Assembly: GCF_018255755.1 (NCBI RefSeq)
Contig: NZ_CP073766.1
Span: 3,720,001 to 3,784,000 of the forward strand
Source of the DNA: Chitinophaga sp. HK235
Lineage (GTDB): Bacteria > Bacteroidota > Bacteroidia > Chitinophagales > Chitinophagaceae
DNA length: 64,000 nt
Reading direction: 5' to 3'
The notes beneath the pieces are model-generated. The model did no database searches. It saw only the letters and a program-made list of their open reading frames with translations, and was not told the DNA's origin. Both the position numbers and the translations under genes were made by a program. Each line of letters begins with the position of its first letter. Position 1 is the stretch's first letter. Positions 50,620 to 61,500 of this stretch are shown here, in pieces.

Positions 50620-50653
50620 AAAGAGGCCGTCCCCAGCAGGAGACGACCTCTTT
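50620..50653 (-). terminator. Hairpin after the first SusD gene
   Basis: AAAGAGG-C-CGTC pairs with GACG-A-CCTCTTT with a single mismatch. A T-rich stretch follows on the minus strand after ~10 nt. It probably limits readthrough from susC-susD into the hydrolase gene. Confidence 0.6.
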
Positions 50654-50696
50654 CTTGTTAGCAAAGGTTGCTATATATGGTTACTGGTTACAAAAC

Positions 50697-52400
50697 CTAT
50701 TTTTTATCCCACCATACACGTCCGGTGAAATCGTTGTCGGCATTGCCGTATTCGCCGGTTTGTCCCATTTCGTTGATCGCATTTCTCCAGTTAACCTGGT
50801 TTGCGAGGGATGGCTGCGGTAAAGCCCAGCGGCGTGGAACTGTTATGTTCTGGCCGGATACCTGCATTGGTTCGAAAGCCAGGATACCACCTACTTTAGG
50901 GATACCACTGCGTTTCCAGGCTCCCCATGCTTCCCAGGGGGATTTGAGCAGGTTGAGGAAGTTCTGGATATTGATTTTTTCGAGGAGTACATCGTTACTA
51001 CCAGTGAAAGCGATATCTGGTTTAGTCAGGTAAGTAGCTACAGCAGCCTGGTCCAGCGGAGTGTAGTCCTGGATTTTAGCTTCGCGGCCCATTGCATCAT
51101 AAGCGTTGATGGAAGCTTCTACACCGTTTTTATAATAGGCAGCCGCGTCTCCGCTGATAATGCCTCTTACGCTCAGTTCTGCCAGCATGAAACATTGTTC
51201 AGCATAAGACAGGATCGGCTGCGTATAGCGGGCACCGTTATTGTTACCGTTTTCAGCATCCAGGTTGAACAGACGGCGTTGTACAGCGGATACGGTATCT
51301 ACGGTTCTGACGATGATATCGTTACCGAAGACCATAGTATAACGTTTCACATTAAAGATGATGGTATCCGCTTTCACGTTTCTTCTGTCGGGGCTGGCCG
51401 GCAGACCGAAATAACGACGTTCGTTGTACTGGTAAGAAGCGGGGAATACACCACCTTTGATAAGGCTGTCGACCAGTCCTTTGGTATAACTGTTCTTTTC
51501 GTAGAAGATACCTATACGTGGATCGCTATTGTTGTACATATAGTCCACCATGTTTTTGCTGGCAGAGAGCGGACTATTGTCCATAGCCCAGTTACCGCCA
51601 CGGGCAAAATTCATCTCCGCAGAAATAAACTTCCACTCTTCGCTGTTGCCGGCAAACAGGCCAGCTTTATCCGCCACGGCCTCTTTGATGATGGAGGTTG
51701 CTTTTTCCGGTGCTCTTTTCAACTGTCGCATGGCCAGTTTAATACGCAGAACATTCGCTGCTTTGGCCCATTTGGCCACATCACCGGAGTAAAAGATATC
51801 ATTGTTGCCCATGGATGCCTGACCAGACAAACCGCTGGTGAGTGTGGCGATGGCAGTTTTCAGCTCCTGGTCCCAGATGCCAAACAGTTTCTCCTGTGTA
51901 TCGTAAACAGGTTTGTAGCTGCCATCTGTACGGGCTTTGAAGGCTTCAGTGTATGGAATGCTACCGTTGGCGTCGGATGTTCTCCAGGCACTGTATACTT
52001 TCAGGATTTTGGCAACAGCCACTACATTAGCGTATTGCCCCTGTTCGCCCGCCGGCTTTGCAGCAACTACATCCTCTATTTGAACGAGGTTACGACCAAT
52101 GTTTCTATAAAAAGCGTTGTAAAAATCATTGGTGTTGCCAGGGCTGAAAAGACCTGTAGGAGAAGAGCCTGGTGAAGCTACCCCAAACTGCATCCACTGC
52201 ATCTGGTAGGTATAGGCATCATAGAACCAGTCAACGTCACGGTCTACAATGCTTTTAACAGATTGTGTGATCAATAGTTCCGGTGGTACGTTATCACTGA
52301 TCACCGGGCTTTTGTTGATATCCTCAAAGTTTTTGGTACAGGAGCTGAGCATCATACCAGCTACGGCAACGCCTATACTCCATTTATTAATAGCTTTCAT
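50697..52400 (-). CDS. SusD/RagB-like outer-membrane nutrient-binding lipoprotein (pair 1)
   Basis: The protein has 567 aa from ATG 52400; a TTG two codons earlier is less likely. Signal peptide and lipobox are MKAINKWSIGVAVAGMMLSSC. The N-terminal CTKNFEDINKSPVI start, TPR-like helices and the C-terminal WWDKK end are typical of the SusD-like group with NFE(D/R)IN after the cysteine. It caps the SusC barrel as a lid and captures ligand. It is encoded 24 nt after its SusC partner. The ligand cannot be inferred from sequence. The pattern AMRQLKRAPEKATSIIKEA matches the conserved TPR helix. Confidence 0.9.
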   Translation of the reverse strand: MKAINKWSIGVAVAGMMLSSCTKNFEDINKSPVISDNVPPELLITQSVKSIVDRDVDWFYDAYTYQMQWMQFGVASPGSSPTGLFSPGNTNDFYNAFYRNIGRNLVQIEDVVAAKPAGEQGQYANVVAVAKILKVYSAWRTSDANGSIPYTEAFKARTDGSYKPVYDTQEKLFGIWDQELKTAIATLTSGLSGQASMGNNDIFYSGDVAKWAKAANVLRIKLAMRQLKRAPEKATSIIKEAVADKAGLFAGNSEEWKFISAEMNFARGGNWAMDNSPLSASKNMVDYMYNNSDPRIGIFYEKNSYTKGLVDSLIKGGVFPASYQYNERRYFGLPASPDRRNVKADTIIFNVKRYTMVFGNDIIVRTVDTVSAVQRRLFNLDAENGNNNGARYTQPILSYAEQCFMLAELSVRGIISGDAAAYYKNGVEASINAYDAMGREAKIQDYTPLDQAAVATYLTKPDIAFTGSNDVLLEKINIQNFLNLLKSPWEAWGAWKRSGIPKVGGILAFEPMQVSGQNITVPRRWALPQPSLANQVNWRNAINEMGQTGEYGNADNDFTGRVWWDKK

Positions 52401-52424
52401 GTTCAATTTTTTGTTAAACGGTTA

Positions 52425-55400
52425 TTAGAATCCTACCTGTACTGTCAGACCCATGTTACGAACAAACGGAACGGCACCATATTCGGAGAAAGCAGATGTT
52501 TTGTTGTTACGAACTGCTTCCGGGTTGATGTGGTCCGGCAGGTTGTTGAACAGGTAACCCAGGTTACGGCCTACCAGTGATACGCGGAGGCTGTTGAGTC
52601 TCCAGCGTTGTATCATTTCGGTAGGGAGGGAATAGCCGAGGGAAACTTCGCGCAGTGCTACGTAAGAAGCGTCAAATACGGAAGCCTCACGGATACCGAT
52701 GCCCCAGTCGCCGACCATACCATAGTATTGGAATGGTGTGAGCGGGCTTACATAACCTTTTTCATAAGCCTGTTGGTAAGTCATACCATCCAGCGTAATG
52801 TTCTGACCGTCTTTGGAGATAGTAGTACCTTTCTGGAATACGGCATCGGGGATCATACCATCATTGCGGGTTACGCCGGAAGCATCTTTGAAGGTAATAC
52901 CACCGTGTTCAGTGTCGCGGCCATACATGGTGTTGGCAGTAGTACCTCTACCTGTACCGTACTGGTGAGAAGCAGAGAAGAAGTCACCACCGATACGTGC
53001 CTGGATCAGGACGCCGAGGCTCCAGTTTTTGTAGTTGAAAGTATTCTGCAGACCCAGGTTGAAGTCGGGCATAATGTTACCTACTACAGCTTTTCCGCGT
53101 ACATATTGGTAAGGGAAATCACTACCTCCTAAAGAAATGATCGGTTTACCATTGGCATCACGGGTATAACCATAGTCAGTTATCAGGTTACCGTAGCTAC
53201 CACCTACTGAAGCGATAGCCTTAACACCCTGGTCTTCGTTGAGCTCCAGCTTGTCTACGCCAGGAGCGAGTTCTATGATTTTGTTTTTGTTGCGGCTACC
53301 ATTGAGGGTAACATCCCAGGTGAAGTTTTTCTGCTGGATAGGTGTACCGTTGATAGACAGCTCTATACCTCTGTTAACCATGCTACCAGCGTTGATCCAA
53401 CCGGAGAGAACACCGGATTCAATAGGCATCGGCAGATTAATGATCTGGTTGGTAATGTTGGTACGGTACCAGGCAAAGTCAAAGCCCAGACGATTATTAA
53501 AGAAACGAACATTAGCACCCAGTTCCCAGCTTTTTGAGAGGGAAGGTTTCAGGTTCATGTTCGGCAGGATATTCGAGTTATAGATATTTACCAGCGGTAA
53601 GTCTTTACCGGAGGAGGCACCCTGATACAGTTCGGTAGTATAATAGCCGGTATTGATCGAATACGGATCGAGGTCACCACCTACCATCGCATAAGAAGCG
53701 CGCAGTTTACCATAGCTGATCCATTCAGGCAGGGTATTTTTCAATGTATGGGTGAATTCCCACGCAGCACTTACTGAAGGATAGAAGTAAGAGTTATTAG
53801 TATGTCCCTTGCTACCTTTAGGATAAGTCAGCGCGGAAGACCAGTCGTTACGGCCGGTCACATCCAGGAACAATTCGTTGTTATAAGCGAGGCTGGCCGC
53901 GAAGAATACAGAATTGATCACTTTACGCAGCAGCGGGTCATTCTTTACAATCGGAGCGGTGATACTGTTGCTGATATCATACAGGAAAGGAATACGCAGC
54001 CCACTGGTAGTATAGTTATTATACTGTTTACCGATACCGCTGTTCCAGGTTTCCGCACCCAGGTTCAGGTTACCCTCAAATTTTTTGCCCAGTTTAGGTG
54101 TGATCATCGCCATACCAGTGAAGGTATATTGTGATTTGTTAACACCGGCAACAGAATAAAAACCATCGGAACCTTTAAAGAAAGCACCAGTACCTACTTC
54201 TTTACGTTCGTCAGTAGACTGTTCGCTGCTGAAGTTGGCTTTACCTACGAATTTCAGCCAGTCGGTAGCTACTGCAGTGAGGGAGAAGTTACCAGTGATG
54301 AGAGATTCTTTACGGGTCCAGCTGTTGTAAGCCTGTTGATAAAAATAGTCAGCGCCCGGATTGGTGCTCAGGTTAGCCCTGCCACCATTGGGTCCGAGAT
54401 AGTTTTCCGGTTTGCTCCAGATGGAAGGATCGTAGTTACGTGGGAACACATATACCCATTTACGACCGATGTTATAGCTGGTGTAGTCACCACCCTGACG
54501 GTCGGGGTTGAGTGTTTTGGAAGTAGCATAGGTTACACCCGCATCAGCACTCAGCACTTTGGAGATCTGGGAAGATCCGCGGAAAGCGAAGGTGTTTCTG
54601 CCAAAGCTGTTGTTGGGAGAAACGCTGTTATTGTCCAGGTGGGAGTAAGACAGACGGAAAGTTCCTTTGTCGTTACCACCTTCCATGGACACGTTGGTAT
54701 TAAAGTATTTACCAGTCTGGTAAAGATCTTTAGCGTTGTTGGGTTTAGCAGTATATGGTACTTTCATGCCGTTGGCCAGTTCTACCATGCTACCGTCCAT
54801 TTTGGAACCGAAGCTGTAACCACCTACGTTGTTGGCATAAACACCATCAGTACCCTGACCGTAAGAATTCTGCAGGTCGATAGCACCGCGGTATACTTTT
54901 TCGATCTGGGCAGTCTGGCTAACGGTAACGCCTATACCTTTTCTTGCATTACCTTTTTTGGTGGTAATGAGGATGGCGCCGTTGATAGCGCGGGAGCCGT
55001 ACAATGCTGTAGCAGCAGCACCTTTCAGCACTGTTACAGATTCGTAGTCGTCGGGGTTGAGGTTTTTCAGTACGTTACCGAAGTTAACGTCTGCGGCACT
55101 CTCGTCATTTTCGAAGATCACACCATCTACGATGAAGATAGGCTGGTCTTTACCATTCAGTGATTTAGCACCACGCAGTATGATACGGGGAGCAGCAGCA
55201 GGACCACCGGCAGCAGCGGAGATGTCCAGACCGGCTACCTTACCCTGCAATGCAGATACCGGGTTGATGGAGTTGGTTTTAGCCACATCCGCACCCTTCA
55301 GTTCTGTTACCGCATAACCCAGCTTACGCTGTTCACGCTTCATGCCCATAGCGGTAACCACTACTTCGTTCAGATTTTTGTTGTCTTCTTTCAGAACAAC

Positions 55401-55676
55401 TGTTAAGGTGGTTTGTCCGTTTACAGGTACTTCCTGATTGATAAAACCGATATAAGACAGTACCAGTGTAGCATTAGGAGCTACCTGTACTTTAAAGGTA
55501 CCATCAGCACCGGACATGCTGCCGTTGGCAGTTCCTTTTTCTTTTACCGTAACACCTGGCAAAGGCGTTCCCTTTTCATCTTTTACGGTTCCCGTAACAG
55601 CTTTCCTATCCTGCGCCCATGCGGCGATGCAGCAGCATAAGAAAAGCAACGTGGTGAGAAGAAATGATCTTCGCAT
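52425..55676 (-). CDS. SusC/RagA TonB-linked outer-membrane transporter (pair 1)
   Basis: The protein has 1083 aa. Signal peptide MRRSFLLTTLLFLCCCIAAWA is followed by a carboxypeptidase-regulatory-like domain (VTGTVKDEKGTPLPGVTVKEKG, ~25-100), the plug (NEVVVTAMGMKREQRKLGYAV, then IILRGAKSLNGKDQPIFIVDGV and LKGAAATALYGSRAINGAILITTKKG) and a 22-strand-type barrel ending VRNMGLTVQVGF. There is no STN signalling domain, so no direct FecI-type sigma signalling is expected. It imports a ligand through the outer membrane with TonB energy, working with the SusD encoded next. A predicted promoter lies ~290 nt upstream, giving a long leader with a motif shared with the other susC. Confidence 0.94.
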   Translation of the reverse strand: MRRSFLLTTLLFLCCCIAAWAQDRKAVTGTVKDEKGTPLPGVTVKEKGTANGSMSGADGTFKVQVAPNATLVLSYIGFINQEVPVNGQTTLTVVLKEDNKNLNEVVVTAMGMKREQRKLGYAVTELKGADVAKTNSINPVSALQGKVAGLDISAAAGGPAAAPRIILRGAKSLNGKDQPIFIVDGVIFENDESAADVNFGNVLKNLNPDDYESVTVLKGAAATALYGSRAINGAILITTKKGNARKGIGVTVSQTAQIEKVYRGAIDLQNSYGQGTDGVYANNVGGYSFGSKMDGSMVELANGMKVPYTAKPNNAKDLYQTGKYFNTNVSMEGGNDKGTFRLSYSHLDNNSVSPNNSFGRNTFAFRGSSQISKVLSADAGVTYATSKTLNPDRQGGDYTSYNIGRKWVYVFPRNYDPSIWSKPENYLGPNGGRANLSTNPGADYFYQQAYNSWTRKESLITGNFSLTAVATDWLKFVGKANFSSEQSTDERKEVGTGAFFKGSDGFYSVAGVNKSQYTFTGMAMITPKLGKKFEGNLNLGAETWNSGIGKQYNNYTTSGLRIPFLYDISNSITAPIVKNDPLLRKVINSVFFAASLAYNNELFLDVTGRNDWSSALTYPKGSKGHTNNSYFYPSVSAAWEFTHTLKNTLPEWISYGKLRASYAMVGGDLDPYSINTGYYTTELYQGASSGKDLPLVNIYNSNILPNMNLKPSLSKSWELGANVRFFNNRLGFDFAWYRTNITNQIINLPMPIESGVLSGWINAGSMVNRGIELSINGTPIQQKNFTWDVTLNGSRNKNKIIELAPGVDKLELNEDQGVKAIASVGGSYGNLITDYGYTRDANGKPIISLGGSDFPYQYVRGKAVVGNIMPDFNLGLQNTFNYKNWSLGVLIQARIGGDFFSASHQYGTGRGTTANTMYGRDTEHGGITFKDASGVTRNDGMIPDAVFQKGTTISKDGQNITLDGMTYQQAYEKGYVSPLTPFQYYGMVGDWGIGIREASVFDASYVALREVSLGYSLPTEMIQRWRLNSLRVSLVGRNLGYLFNNLPDHINPEAVRNNKTSAFSEYGAVPFVRNMGLTVQVGF

Positions 55677-55782
55677 AGCTTCCTTAGGTTTAATTTATAA
55701 CTAGTGATCAGTCACATGATAAAAAATGCACGGCAAGGCCTTTACCGAAGCATCGCTGCAAGAGGCAGCCAGAGGCAGGCAA

Positions 55783-55802
55783 GACATAGTTTCCGTTCCC
55801 GT
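55783..55802 (-). promoter_or_regulatory. Shared susC leader motif, copy 1
   Basis: On the minus strand ACGGGAAC, 5 nt, CTATGTC; it lies 106 nt before the susC start. The other susC leader has the same two blocks 6 nt apart. In both a small hairpin ends just before or within the ACGGGAAC block. Confidence 0.6.
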
Positions 55803-55962
55803 AATAAATCATGGAATTACTCCACTGACAATTTCATTGTTCACTGTTCTGCTTTGCTACAGTAGTAAAACGTTTTAGCAAATCACTATAAAAAAAACCT
55901 GTCCGGCCTCACATTCTCTTTTCATTTTCACCAACAAGTTTTCTCAACAGAAATAATGGTTT

Positions 55963-55993
55963 CAAACTTAGGTATAATTATGAGAAGTGCAAA
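55963..55993 (-). promoter_or_regulatory. Promoter of susC (pair 1)
   Basis: On the minus strand TTTTG, a 19-nt spacer and TAAGTTTG (55963-55970) fit the Bacteroidota consensus very well. The start of transcription near 55956 gives a leader of about 280 nt. The gap 55677-56244 holds no gene; beyond this promoter, the shared leader motif and the hairpin at 56198, I see nothing. Confidence 0.7.
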
Positions 55994-56197
55994 AAAGATT
56001 TAACAATTTTTTGATGTTTGGTTAACAACTCGTTAAAAGTATTAAAATAATATAGCTCACGAAGAAAATACTATCAGTATCCGAAATCATCAAAAGAGAA
56101 TGAGATTTCAGGACATCATCCCTCAAAAAACAGAAGGGTAGTAAACGCAACGATAGGACGATATGAAAAGGCAAGGCCGGAAAATGTTTGATGTATT

Positions 56198-56230
56198 GAA
56201 AGCCCGTCTGATTGAGTCAGACGGGCTTTC
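56198..56230 (-). terminator. Terminator after the 240-aa gene
   Basis: A perfect 14-bp stem GAAAGCCCGTCTGA / TCAGACGGGCTTTC with a 5-nt loop starts 14 nt after the stop at 56245. It ends the upstream susCD operon and separates it from the promoter of pair 1. Confidence 0.8.
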
Positions 56231-56244
56231 CCATCAAAAGGGAC

Positions 56245-56967
56245 TTATTTGTTCACCGCCTCCAGTGCGAGCCTGGCTGCAGTTTCATCGAAGGACTCTT
56301 TATAACTGTCCAGAAATCCTTTAGCGGCTGCATGAGCCTGCGGATCCTGGCTCAGCGCCTCCAGGAATGCTTTTTTACGAAGAGAGATCTTTACCGGCAC
56401 CTGGTCTTTCACCAGATAATAGGTATATTCTTTTTTATATTCATCATAGTTTTTGCCGGACTGCACCATTCCTTTATCTACAAAGTCAGCCTGTTTGAAA
56501 ACGACCTTCACATCCCGTACCAGCCGGTATTTGCCACCAGCCAGCTGCTCCACAAACCGGGGCGTACCATTCAGGTTCACCGCTACAAAAGCTGTTTCCG
56601 CATCTCCTTTTTTAAGATGGAAAGCCTGTATGTCTTTGGTTTCCGGTGCATAGGCTTTGCCGTCGCCACCTTTTACGATCAGCATGTTTTTCTCCAGGTC
56701 TATATTGGCATCATATACTATAGAGCGACCTACCCTTTTATGTTCCAAAGAGTCGAGCCACATACGACCCCAGTCAGCGTACAGATAAGGAGTGCCAACC
56801 GTATTTTCTTTCGGGTGGAATGTGAGTGCGGTTGCAAATCTTACTCCCAGGTTGTTGTCGATACTATTCCGGGCACTAACGGTCTGTGCGAGGCCGGTAG
56901 AATCCTGTGCCTGCAGCGAAAGACCTGCTAACAGGGTAATGGTTGAAAGAACGATGTTTTTTTTCAT
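56245..56967 (-). CDS. Secreted hypothetical protein between two SusCD pairs (240 aa)
   Basis: The signal peptide is MKKNIVLSTITLLAGLSLQAQ. The mature protein has no recognised motif. Visible features are a beta-rich first half (LGVRFATALTFHPKENTVGTP, YLYADWGRMWLDSLEHKRVGRSIVYD), a basic middle (KYRLVRDVKVVFKQADFVDKG) and a helical, alanine-rich C-terminal third (~175-240, SLRKKAFLEALSQDPQAHAAAKGFLDSYKESFDETAARLALEAVNK). It lies 30 nt after susD of pair 2 and before a terminator, so it is most likely the third gene of that operon. It may be a periplasmic accessory or substrate-binding protein; that is a guess from place only. Confidence 0.6.
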   Translation of the reverse strand: MKKNIVLSTITLLAGLSLQAQDSTGLAQTVSARNSIDNNLGVRFATALTFHPKENTVGTPYLYADWGRMWLDSLEHKRVGRSIVYDANIDLEKNMLIVKGGDGKAYAPETKDIQAFHLKKGDAETAFVAVNLNGTPRFVEQLAGGKYRLVRDVKVVFKQADFVDKGMVQSGKNYDEYKKEYTYYLVKDQVPVKISLRKKAFLEALSQDPQAHAAAKGFLDSYKESFDETAARLALEAVNK

Positions 56968-56997
56968 GGCATTGATTATGGTTTGATAATTCTTGTC

Positions 56998-58566
56998 TTA
57001 TGGCTTGTCCCACCATATCGGCGTTGTAAACAGGTCCGGGCCTTGTGCTGCGTTGGCTGCGTTCACATTATTCCTGTTTACATCATATTCATTCCGTGGG
57101 TAACGTAAACGGCGCGGTATCTGGCCATTGGTTTCGTTATTTTTATAGTTGACCGGCGTCAGTACAGGGAATCCGCTGCGGCGCCAGTTAGCATAGGTTT
57201 CATAATCATTCAGAAAAGTTGTAATGTAATACTGGGTATTGATGGCTTCGAGCTGACTGTTTAACGGCCCCGACAATGCTGCAGCCTGGGCTGTCGCATA
57301 AATGGTGGCCGCAGCATCATTATACACAATGGAAGGAGAATACAAAGTCCATTGCCAGATACCGGATTTCACACCGGTGGTAAAAAACTGCACCGGATCA
57401 CCAGCAATCCAGCCTCTGGCCGCGGCTTCCGCCAGCATCAACTGTACTTCCGAAAAAGTGATAAAAATATTCGGTGAGTTGGGTTGTGCAATGACCTGTT
57501 TGGGCTGTGAATAATGCGCCAGATTGGCATCGCCGGTAGTACCTATTCCAAAAACCGGATCAGAGGTGTTGTCAAATCCACTGGGCAGCCCTTTCTGCAA
57601 AGCGGGATCATCAGAGCCACCGGGTGTGGAATCAGCCTTCGGCAGTTCAGAGATAATCTGCAAACGGGGATCTGACTTCCCTTTCAGCAGGTCTACAAAA
57701 AACTTCGAGAGTTTGATGTTCAGATTATCTTTACTGGTTTCTCCGCGACTGCCGGGATATACCCCAATAACATGGCTGTTGGGATTATCATAATCACCGG
57801 ATGCATGCTGAATGAAAAAAGCATCCGTGTTGGCGGTAAACACACCGCCGGCCACGGCTTTCTGCACCCAGGTCTTACCCTGTGAAGGGTCTGCCTTCTT
57901 GGATAACCGCAGCCCTACCCGCAGCAACAGTGAGTAGGCCAGTTTTTTCCACTGTGCCGGAGAACCGCCATAGCCGGAGATATCCGCATTGCCGGGTGTA
58001 GATTTGGAAGGGTCCAGCTGGGCCGCAGCAGCCTGCAGTTCGGAGGCCAAACCCGCATAAATCACATCCTGCGGATCATAAGCCGGTGTAAAGTTCTGAT
58101 CAAGAAATCCCCTGCCAGCCGCTACATATGGCACATAACCATACAGATCAGTCAACCGCTGCAACATGATTACTTTGGCAATCCTGGCCATTGCATTCAC
58201 ATTGACTTGTGTTGGATCGTCTTTGGTCTGGTCTATCAGTGTCGTCAGTATCTTCACACCATTGGGATAAAATGAATTAAAAGCTGCTCCGGTATATCCA
58301 TCATTATACAGGTATTTATCTCCTACATAAGTCAGGCTCAGGGAAGAGATATGTTGCACCATCGGGGCACAGTAGATAAGATTGGCCCGCCAGGCTTCAA
58401 ACTCGCCACCGGAAACATACAGCAGCCCTCTGGTGAGCAGGATACCGGGAGCTATTGTCGGCGCAGCAGTAGGATCGGTGTTGATCCGTTCGAAATTTTT
58501 TGTACAGGAAGCCAACAACCCAATCAACACTACTACAATTCCGAATTTATGTAATGACTTGATCAT
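56998..58566 (-). CDS. SusD/RagB-like outer-membrane lipoprotein (pair 2)
   Basis: The protein has 522 aa. The lipoprotein signal is MIKSLHKFGIVVVLIGLLASC, followed by TKNFERINTDPTAAP, the same start pattern as the SusD of pair 1. SusD landmarks are the TPR-like helices around MARIAKVIMLQRLTDLYGYVPYVAAG, FSEVQLMLAEAAARGW and the C-terminal YETYANWRRSGFPVLTP...PRRLRYPRNEYDVNRNNVNAA, ending IWWDKP. It binds ligand at the cell surface for the SusC encoded 13 nt upstream. It is clearly related to but well diverged from pair 1, suggesting another ligand. Confidence 0.92.
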   Translation of the reverse strand: MIKSLHKFGIVVVLIGLLASCTKNFERINTDPTAAPTIAPGILLTRGLLYVSGGEFEAWRANLIYCAPMVQHISSLSLTYVGDKYLYNDGYTGAAFNSFYPNGVKILTTLIDQTKDDPTQVNVNAMARIAKVIMLQRLTDLYGYVPYVAAGRGFLDQNFTPAYDPQDVIYAGLASELQAAAAQLDPSKSTPGNADISGYGGSPAQWKKLAYSLLLRVGLRLSKKADPSQGKTWVQKAVAGGVFTANTDAFFIQHASGDYDNPNSHVIGVYPGSRGETSKDNLNIKLSKFFVDLLKGKSDPRLQIISELPKADSTPGGSDDPALQKGLPSGFDNTSDPVFGIGTTGDANLAHYSQPKQVIAQPNSPNIFITFSEVQLMLAEAAARGWIAGDPVQFFTTGVKSGIWQWTLYSPSIVYNDAAATIYATAQAAALSGPLNSQLEAINTQYYITTFLNDYETYANWRRSGFPVLTPVNYKNNETNGQIPRRLRYPRNEYDVNRNNVNAANAAQGPDLFTTPIWWDKP

Positions 58567-58579
58567 TGTTAAAAGAAAT

Positions 58580-61500
58580 TTAGAATTTTACATTCAGATT
58601 CAGACCATAACTTCTTGATTGCGGATATCCCAGTAATTCCGCTCCCTGCCCTGCCCCATTGCTGTAAGTAGATTCCGGGTCTACGTTAGGCACATCTTTA
58701 TAAATAATCCACAGGTTTCTCGCTACAAATGACAGGGAGGCGCCGGTAATCGGCAATTTATCCAGTAGGCGGGGCGACAGGTTATAAGTAAGAATTACCT
58801 GACGCAACTTGATAAAGGCACCACTGTAAATAAATGGTTCTGCAATATTAAAAGCGATGTTCTGGAAGTAGTCCTGTGCATCTACCCGCTTATCCACAAA
58901 TCTGGTAGGATCGGCAGGGTCCTGTGCTTTGATCATGATACCGTCTTTGCGACCGGTGAGCGTGGCCTTCTGTAATCCGAAATAATAGGCGTAATCGTTG
59001 GTACCGGAGTAAATTTTGTTGCCCCAGCGGGAATCTATCAGGATGCCCAGTGTAAAGGATTTAAAGCTGAAGTTGTTGGTAACACCCAGTGTATAAGGCG
59101 CTACACCGGTGCCGAAGATAGTAAGTGGCCCCTGCATGGGCTTGCCGGCGCTGTTAAATAAAATATTGCCCTGATCATCCCGCAGGAATTTAAATCCCTG
59201 GATTACGCCAAAAGGCTGGTGGGGCACCTGCTGGATAGTGACGTTGAAAGTGCGTACATCCGCTACTTTCAGGGCATTCAGTTTACCGTCCAGCTGGATC
59301 ACTTCACTTTTGTTATAGGCAAAATTGGGGATGATGTCCCAGCTGAAATTCTTGCTGCGTACGGGTGTGCCGGTGATCATCAGTTCCACGCCTTTGTTGC
59401 TTACCTTACCTACATTGATAAAGGCAGTATTATAACCGGAAGCGTTAGAGATAGTGGTTTGCACAATATCGTCTTTGGTTTTACGGGTATACCAGGAGAA
59501 GTCTATAGCCAGGCGGCTGTCGAAGAAACGGGCTTCCAGACCGGCTTCATAGCTGGTGTTGACGTATGGCCTTAGTGTAGCGTTGGGCACGGCGTAACTG
59601 CCGTCCTGTGCTTTTTTCACGTCGGCCACAGGCAGACTGGTAGTGCCCAGCGTGAACGGGTTTTGTACACTGTAGGCGAGCCGTAGCCGGTATGGATCAG
59701 TATCACCTCCCACCTGTGCCCAGGAAGTACGCAGTTTGAGGTAGTTGATCCATTTGGGCAGGGTGAAAGCGTCTGACAGTACGAAACTGAGTCCTGCAGA
59801 GGGATAGAAAATACTGTTACTGTTAGATGGCAGTGTGGAAAACCAGTCGTTGCGGCCGGTGAGGGTCAGATATACATAACTTCTGAAAGACACTTCCGCA
59901 GAAGCATATATGGAATTGATTTTTTTCTCGAAGATATCGTTTGTAACGGTTTTTGTTTGCAGGTTGCTTTGATCATAAAAGAAGGGGATGTTGAAGGTGT
60001 TGCCGTTGAGCGACAATTTATCATTTCTGTTGCGCATCACGTTGCCGCCTACAAATCCGGATACACGCCAGTCTCTGGCGAAAGCCCTTTCCACGCCCAG
60101 CATGATGTCTGCGTTCAGTTCGTAGAAGTTCTGACGGGTCTGGTCGTTGATCTGGCCACCAACGATATAGGCGGTACCAGTGGGGGTAATGGCTTTGTTG
60201 TCACGGAAAAACATATCCGCCCCGATACGGCCTTTTACAAAAAGCCAGTCCAGCACATCATAACGCAGTTCAGCGGTATTGATAAAGCGGTCTTTTTTAT
60301 CGTGCTGAATAAAATCGTATACGGAGAACCAGGGGTTAGTGATGTATTGGTTGGCATTCCAACGGAATTCGTTGCCGTCGGCGTTGAGTTTGCTGGTTTT
60401 CAGCGTTTGCACGCTGAGGGAGGTAGGCAGCAGGTATAGTGCGAAGTTGGCGTTGCCGGGAGAGTCGGATACCCTGGGCCTGTTATCGGTGCGTTCCCGG
60501 ATATATTTGGCGTATACGTTCAGGTGAAGTTTTCTGCCAAGCCAGGCGGAGAGGTTAAGCGACAGGTTATCGCGGCGTATGCCGGAATTGGGCAGGGTGG
60601 CTTCATTTTTCATATCGGTGGCTCCGAAGCGCCAGGTCACTTTTTCATTGCCACCGCTGGCAGCGATGGAGTTGGTGAAAGTATAACCGCTGCGGTAGAA
60701 TTTTTTGAAGTTGTTTTTGATGGCGCTGTAGGGTCTGCTGATGCCATCGTATTGAATAACGGAAGAGCCGTCGAGTGGTGCACCCCAGCTGAAAAGTCCG
60801 GCTGACCGTGCTTCTGCAGCAGTCTGTGGTTTGAGGCCATTGAGGCCCATACCGAAGTCATATTGCCAGTCGAGGTTGTTTACGACGGGGCGTTCAAACA
60901 CGATATTGCTGCTATATTCCACGCCTATTCCTTTGCGGAAGGCGCCGCTTTTGGTAGTGATAAGGAGTACACCGTTAGAGGCACGGGAACCGTACAATGC
61001 TGCAGCAGTGCCACCTTTCAGCACTGAGATGGTAGCGATGTCATCGGGATTGATGCTGGAGAGACCATCACCGGCATCAGTACCGCCGTATTCACCGGCG
61101 GAGCCGAGGTTATCATTATTGATAGGAATCCCATCTACTACGATGAGGGGCTGGTTGTTTCTGTTTTTATCGATGGAAGTATTACCCCGGAGGATGATAC
61201 GGCTGGAGCCAGCCGGACCGGTGGCGGTGGAGGTGACGTTAAGACCAGCCACTTTACCGGAGAGGCTGTTGGCGATATTGGTGGAACGGGCCTGGGTCAG
61301 TTCTTCTCCTTTCACTTCAGACACCGAATATCCCAGTGACTTTTTTTCCTTTTTGATACCGAGTGCGGTGACCACTACTTCTCCCAGGCTTTTTTCATCC
61401 TGTTTGAGGACTACGGTCAACTGGGTTTCGGTACCTACGGGTACTTCCTGGGGAAGATAACCCACGTATCGGAAAACCAGGGTGCTGCCGGTGGCTACAG

